Assembly (NCBI RefSeq): GCF_030272615.1
Contig: NC_081412.1
Location: 480,743,657-480,807,656, forward strand
Length of the DNA stretch: 64,000 nucleotides
Source of the DNA: Cryptomeria japonica
Lineage: Eukaryota > Streptophyta > Pinopsida > Cupressales > Cupressaceae
Reading direction: 5' to 3'
The translations under genes and the position numbers were made by a program. Every line of letters starts with the position of its first letter. Within the stretch, counting starts at the first letter, position 1. The notes below the pieces were generated by a model. The model was not told where the DNA came from and ran no database searches. It was given only the letters and a program-made list of their open reading frames with translations. This document shows positions 59,181 through 64,000 of the stretch, one piece after another.

Positions 59181-59760
59181 TTAATTTTTTGATAAGTCAG
59201 GAGGGAGGATATTATCTTTCAAGTATGTGTAAGTTTGGTCGTAGCGGGAGGAATCATGCCCAACAAGGTGACAGATAGTTTGGGAATCAGGACAATTATG
59301 AGCAGGGTAAAACAACTCTTCTACCAGGAATTCATAACACTGTTGATTTTCCTTTTTCTGAAGTAGAGAAGAAAGTGTAACCATGGCGTCTGTTGCTTTG
59401 TTGTCATTCCTTGGAATCTGTTGGAAAGTTATTTCTACAAAGTATTTCTTGATATCATCAACCATCTTTTCATAAGGCATTAACTTTTCGTCCTTTGTTT
59501 GATAATCATCATTGATTTGATTGATGACGAATTGAGAGTCTCCAAAGACTTGAAGTTGTGTGATGTTACATTCTATAGCCATTTTGATACCTGTAACCAA
59601 AGATTCATATTATGTTGTGTTGTTGGTGCATGGAAAGCTTAATTTGTATGCTTTTGGGACCGTATGACCTTGTGGTGTGATAAATAGAATATATGCTCTT
59701 GATCCATGTTGTGTTCCATTATTGATGCCTTCTCCTGGACCAATATTTGGGTGACGTATT
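59181..59760 (-). pseudogene. RNase H domain, truncated at its start
   Basis: The frame reads ITPQGHTVPKAYKLSFPCTN, a TAA at 59610-59612 in the place of a Glu codon, then YESLVTGIKMAIECN, VFGDSQFVINQIN and FQQIPRNDNKATDAM. These match the RNase H of plant gypsy elements, including the GDSQ aspartate and the final Asp. The first catalytic Asp lies at the deletion junction (about 59740-59760) and appears lost. The continuation to 59181 links to integrase. Confidence 0.85.
59740..59760 (-). other. Deletion junction: reverse transcriptase missing
   Basis: The pre-RT phrase FAWSCANIPRFDPYLTIRH is followed at once by GPGEGINNGTQHG, the start of RNase H. The whole reverse transcriptase core, including its YxDD motif, is absent, yet the frame continues across the junction. 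The junction is placed to within about 20 bp. Confidence 0.75.
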
Positions 59761-60780
59761 GTAAGATATGGATCGAACCTTGGAATGTTTGCACATGACC
59801 AGGCAAAAATGATTTTCCATCTTTTGAAGGGTTCCAAATATTTTTGCCTTGCTAATTTTGATGGAGAAGTTGCTGGATATAGATTAGTTGTGCCAATGGT
59901 AACTGCCTCTGCTAGTTCTATTAGGATAAATGACCTCTCTTGATAGTATTTAGGTAAGGTGTTAAATCTCCCATCTTCCAGAGCCTCGAGGAGGTTTTCA
60001 CCATTAGATGCGTCCTTTCTTTTTACTTTTTTGTGGTCTAATGTTACCAATAGATGGTTTTTCAGCATTATACCTGATATTGTTTTCTTGATTTTTACTT
60101 TTGCAACTAGGAGATTTAACACCCACTTGACTTGAAGATACGTTAGCGAAATTCTTGGTGAGAGTTGTTGCAGGTTTGATTTAATTAAGATATATAGATA
60201 TGGAATGGTCATTTGGAAAGGTATCAATGATGGCGTGTCCTTCATTTTCCCAGTCCATAGGTTCAGGATGGATTAAGGATAAAGGATCCTCATGTTGAAT
60301 TATGTCAAATATATTAGGGGTCATGATAGAGATGTCAAGGCTTTCAGTATGTATTTCCATGTCTAAAATGATACTCTCGTCAGAATGACCTCGCGCAAGT
60401 ATCTCTCGATCATCCTTGATTAAGTCCAAGTCAACCGAATGTGATCCTAATTCAAGTGGGCTAGTTCCTAACGTTTGTCCTGCATATGTGTGAACTATAT
60501 TGACACCTACATCTACTTCTTCCCTTTCAATTTCATGTTGCTCTTGTTTGTTTTTCCATGATAGAAAATATTCTTCGGTCCTTCGATCTCTTAGCTGCAT
60601 TTGTTTTTCCATGTTTGACAAAATTGATGCAAATGATTGTTCTTTGGATTGTATGTTTGAAGATGATGTATCCCTATTATGAGGAACAATGACTTCTTGA
60701 GCTGATTTCAGATTAATATAACACTGCAATGGATTTTACTCTGCTAATATTGTGATTTCCTACCCATTATATGGAAATTT
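59760..60780 (-). pseudogene. Protease-to-RT linker and start of RT region
   Basis: Two overlapping frames (60729-60181 and 60245-59760) together read CYINLKSAQEVIVPHN, a long acidic segment, then YYQERSFILIELAEAVTIG and the FAWSCANIP phrase at the RT border. This long poorly conserved segment is typical of Tat/Athila pol. Stops and a frame change near 60200 break it. No catalytic function is expected. Confidence 0.65.
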
Positions 60781-61788
60781 CAGGCGTTGATGACATTTTG
60801 ATGGAATAGCATGTATGTCATGTATCCATGGTCTCCCCAAGAGTATGTTATATGATAAGCCCAAGTCTAGAACTTGGCATGATGTGTCTTTCTATAAATG
60901 TCCCACTCTGATGGGCAACATCACAATTCCTTTAGAGGAATGTTCTTCTTCATCATATGCTTTCAATGTGATCTTTTTCAGGGGATCAACTGTATCTTCA
61001 GAATAACCTAGAGCATGGACAAAACTCAAAGAGAAAATGTTCAAGCCAACTCCCCCATCTATTAGGACATGTTTAACAAGCGTTCTATGAATGAGGACTT
61101 CAATTTGTAAGGAAGCGCTAAGGGGATGTTGCAAGGAATCAATGCTTGGATATGAAGGAAATGATGTTTGAATAGGATCCTCTGAAATAGGCTTGATGGG
61201 TATATTGTTTGGTGAGGATGCTATGGAAGATTCTTGCAAGTTTTCAAGAGGTGTAGGAATAGATGCCTTTGGAGAGTCAATTTGCTTATGGGGGGATGAG
61301 CCTTTGCTAGACATAGGTGCATGATTTTGATCTTCTTTAGCAAAATCCTTTAGGGATCTCTTTAAGAGTTGCATAAAAGAGCCACCTTTCTTTGGAGATG
61401 TATTTGAATCCTTGTGAGGTTTTGACATAGTTGGCTTTTGATTCTGGACTTGTTTGATTTCTTTGATATGTTGGCTTGTTATGTCTTCTTGTTGTATTTT
61501 GCTTTGGTATTCCATGTTGATATGATTTTCAGCTATTTCAAATGTTTTTGTTTCCATTGCAAGGATTCGATTGTCCAAAAGTTGTTTCGATAAGTGATCA
61601 ATTGTCAATGTAAATGTGATAGAGTGATATGGCACGAAAAGATGGTTCAAGTGTTTAAAGGTTTGCAAGTTTTTTGATCTTCGGTTTTGGAGTGCAATGA
61701 TGATGATTTGATAAGAACCAAGTCCAATAGGAACGATATATCCTACGATGTGGGACAAGGTTATCCTGACCAAACATTGTAGTTTCAT
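60780..61788 (-). pseudogene. Protease region with upstream Lys/Ser-rich segment
   Basis: The frame from 61788 to a TAG at 60892-60894 ends in an aspartic-protease-like block: HVLIDGGVGLNIFSLSFV (about 61030-61080), then KAYDEEEHSSKGIVMLPIRV. The active-site form DGG stands where many retroviral proteases have DTG or DSG; plant Tat-group elements often vary here. After the stop the same frame continues LGLSYNILLGRPWIHD to about 60780. The upstream 200 residues are Lys/Ser/Pro-rich and unassigned, and no capsid domain is readable. Confidence 0.75.
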
Positions 61789-61799
61789 GATAAAGGATG

Positions 61800-63645
61800 A
61801 TAGATCCTGATGAGAAACTATGTTTTGAGTGATTAGTTTATCAAAGAGGTTGATGATGCACTTTGAGATGTTTAGACCTTAAATTTGTTGAGGGTGAGTA
61901 CTTGAAAATATTGAGGTGTTTATTTCTAAAGTCTGATTTTACAAATGATAACTTTACCAAGCAAACGAAGAAGACAATCCAAGCATAAAATGATAGATAA
62001 CAGGTGCTTATGATCACTGCAAATTGACCAAGCAAATATGACAGACCTGAAAAAGATGTGCAAGAAGACAGTTTTGGACCAACAGAGACAGAAGTTTGTA
62101 CGACAGACTACACAGCCTCGAACAACACTTTATACAGGCTCATATGACAAATAAGAAATCTCGCACGATAGAAGACATTAACTCGTACGAGATTTCTCAC
62201 AGAACCAGATGACAAATGATGGCATAAAATCCTTTGCTAAGATGACTCATACGACACTTCTCACTGGACCGGACGATGAAAGATAATATAAAATTTTCTG
62301 CTACACAGGCTCGTACGACAATTCCCACTAGACCATATGACAAAGTAGATACCTCGTACGACAAAAAGATAGACTTGTACGATAGAGGACATAAAAGAGA
62401 TAAAAATGTTTGTTTGGCAGAATTTTGATTAGTGAAGTTTGATTTTTTGCTTATGTTTTTCAGTTTTAAATGTTTGATTTTCTGTTTAAGGGATGAATAA
62501 ACAACAAACACATGATATGATAAGTGACCTCAAACACATTATGCTACCTAAGGGAGTTGGATGAGAGAGAAAACCTTTGCTTGCAAGATTAGGTACACAC
62601 CCAATAGCTAATCAAAATACGGTCGTTGAGTCTCACGCAATTGATTCTCAATGCTGTATTATTCGACTCCAAATGCTAATGGGGGCATGATATGGCAAGT
62701 GTCTTGGGAGAGTTACTATCTCTCTTGCACAAAGATTATCACCCTTTCAGAGGTGAATCAGTTAGCTTCTAATTTAACTGGAACTAGTAAGGGATCCATT
62801 CGGTGCATCGAGGTATAATACTCAATTAAGAGGTCTCCCAGCCTTGAAAACCAAGGTTTGATATACTCGAAGGTATGAAGGAGAGCTATTCTCGAGCAAT
62901 ATCGTTGACTTGATTTTCATCAAATCACATTTATTTTATAGTGGGTTGGATTACTTGGCGTTAGCCGTTCCCACTTAGGTCGTTCCCCTCTCACTGACCT
63001 TAATGGCTAAGAGTTATTAGCTCCTCGGGAGGGCAGGCCTGCTAAAGAAATGCATTAATGAAAGCAAAGGACGAGTCTAGTTTTCTGATCATCTAAGAAA
63101 GGTGAGAGCATACTCACCTATCATCAAAACACATAAAACATGATTGTTCATTTCCATTAGCAAAATCAAGTGTGCCTAGAAAACTTAAAGAAGACAGAGT
63201 TTAGTTGAGTCCTCGTAGGCAACCTGCAAAATAGATGCATTAGTAGTCATGATGTGTTTTGTTGAAACGAAGCTTTGACAAGCGTAATCTTTGACAATCG
63301 TCCTACAAAAAACCAGTTAGGTTGTCAAAAAACTCACAAATAGACCAGGGTTAGCATTAGTAATAACCAAATTGAAGCATGAAAACCCTAAAATGCAAAC
63401 TACATTGAAAAGACAGAAACATAATTTCGTACGACACAATTTACCTGATCGTACGAGTACCTTTCCGAGACCATACAAGTGAAGAACAAAGATCGTATGA
63501 CACTTTAGTCTCCTTAAAAGATCGTACGAATCAGGATGGATTATCGTTTCCATTCACAAAGGAGCTCATACAAAATTCTGATTCCAGCCCGGTCAGAAAT
63601 GAAGATTTGATGATGTTTGAGAGGCCAAAAATCAGATTTTTGGCT
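61800..63645 (-). other. Leader of the gypsy element with TCGTACGA repeats and a conserved block
   Basis: Between the PBS and the protease frame no gag frame is readable; a gag deletion or full decay is likely. The perfect palindrome TCGTACGA occurs at 62183, 62311, 62353, 63427, 63449 and 63522, with near copies between, at spacings of about 21-22 bp where dense. The block 62960-63120 matches 16195-16345. Confidence 0.7.
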
Positions 63646-63660
63646 CCACGGTGGGCGCCA
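63646..63660 (-). other. Primer-binding site region
   Basis: On the minus strand TGGCGCCCACCGTGG follows the 5' LTR end after three bases. This sequence class is common after 5' LTRs of plant gypsy elements; I do not assign a tRNA. Confidence 0.8.
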
Positions 63661-63663
63661 AAA

Positions 63664-64000
63664 TGTCATGCTCTGTGAGAAGTGTGATACCTACAGCTGC
63701 AACACAAAACACTCAATAGATCATCACAAGCATGGTTAGCAAATCATAAGCAAAAAGAAGATAAAACCATGACAAAGTGATCTATCGCCTCCTAAGAGAT
63801 GTGAGTATGGATTTGCTCTCAGATTTGGATAAGCAATCCCAGTGACTTGACTACACCTAGACAAAGGATTTGAAATAATAATGATATGCAAAGATGAGAT
63901 TGATTATGCTAGATTGATCCAAGAGACTAATTAAGCTAATGATAAGCATGATTTAAGCTATGAAAAAGATTGATTAAGCTACATGATTCAACAATTATGC
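63664..64000 (-). mobile_element. 5' LTR of the gypsy element, first 337 bp only
   Basis: Aligns base for base with 55137-55473 without gaps and with 14 differences, mostly transitions. The remainder, including the U3 promoter, lies beyond the window. Confidence 0.95.

Larger units (their letters stand above)
55137..64000 (-). mobile_element. Ty3/gypsy retrotransposon, Tat/Athila-like, decayed; 5' LTR cut by window end
   Basis: A 2,163-bp 3' LTR, a PPT, a pol region in the order protease, linker, RNase H, integrase, a leader with repeats, a PBS and the first 337 bp of the 5' LTR follow each other on the minus strand. Integrase after RNase H is the Ty3/gypsy order. The linker phrase LLGRPWIHD and the dual-type RNase H fit the Tat/Athila group. 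Reverse transcriptase is missing, and stops and a frameshift break the rest. The visible LTR parts differ at 14 of 337 positions, mostly transitions. Confidence 0.9.

Overview
The window looks like a piece of a large, repeat-rich land-plant nuclear genome, most likely a gymnosperm; that last step is inference. It is AT-rich and holds no clearly intact gene. It carries plant-type LTR retrotransposons with primer-binding sites (PBS), polypurine tracts (PPT) and target-site duplications (TSD), a plant SWIM-domain MULE transposase with spliceable introns, a tRNA-derived SINE, and many mini- and microsatellites. I saw no bacterial operons, rRNA genes or convincing tRNA genes.

Layout. 1-3350: remains of a minus-strand LTR element (tRNA-Met-type PBS at 1370-1381). 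3386-5560: 27/35-bp minisatellite. 7846-8085: SINE on the minus strand. 10262-11095: about 44-bp repeat array. 11997-12214: a perfect 218-bp palindrome. 15640-18811: minus-strand LTR-element fragment (leader, PBS, 1.4-kb LTR). 18960-25600: scattered decayed coding remnants (unknown ORF, RNase H-like domain, acidic ORF, zinc-knuckle gag piece). 26048-29096: decayed MULE transposase gene. 30672-32345: 84-bp satellite with a palindrome in each unit. 32936-36035: decayed coding region of about 1,030 codons, unknown. 37256-41436 and 48863-50256: exons of a minus-strand multi-exon gene-like locus of unknown product, split by an LTR retrotransposon. 41437-48862: that element, complete from TSD to TSD (LTRs of 1,086 bp each), with a zinc-knuckle gag but no recognisable pol and a second reading frame of 1,077 codons. 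50549-54821: a dispersed short palindromic motif and microsatellites. 55137-64000: minus-strand Ty3/gypsy element (Tat/Athila-like) with a 2,163-bp 3' LTR, decayed pol, and its 5' LTR cut by the window end.

How it fits together. Two minus-strand LTR families (15.6-18.8 kb and 55.1-64 kb) share a PBS region, a conserved leader block and, near the PBS, short repeats of about 21 bp with different cores. The 41.4-kb element is structurally complete but cannot supply its own replication enzymes, so it would depend on a helper element. Its long second reading frame shows no indel over 3.2 kb and eight stops, each one C-to-T step from a sense codon. The most unusual items are this cargo-carrying non-autonomous element, the long decayed reading frame at 32.9-36.0 kb of similar size, the leader repeat arrays and the perfect palindrome.
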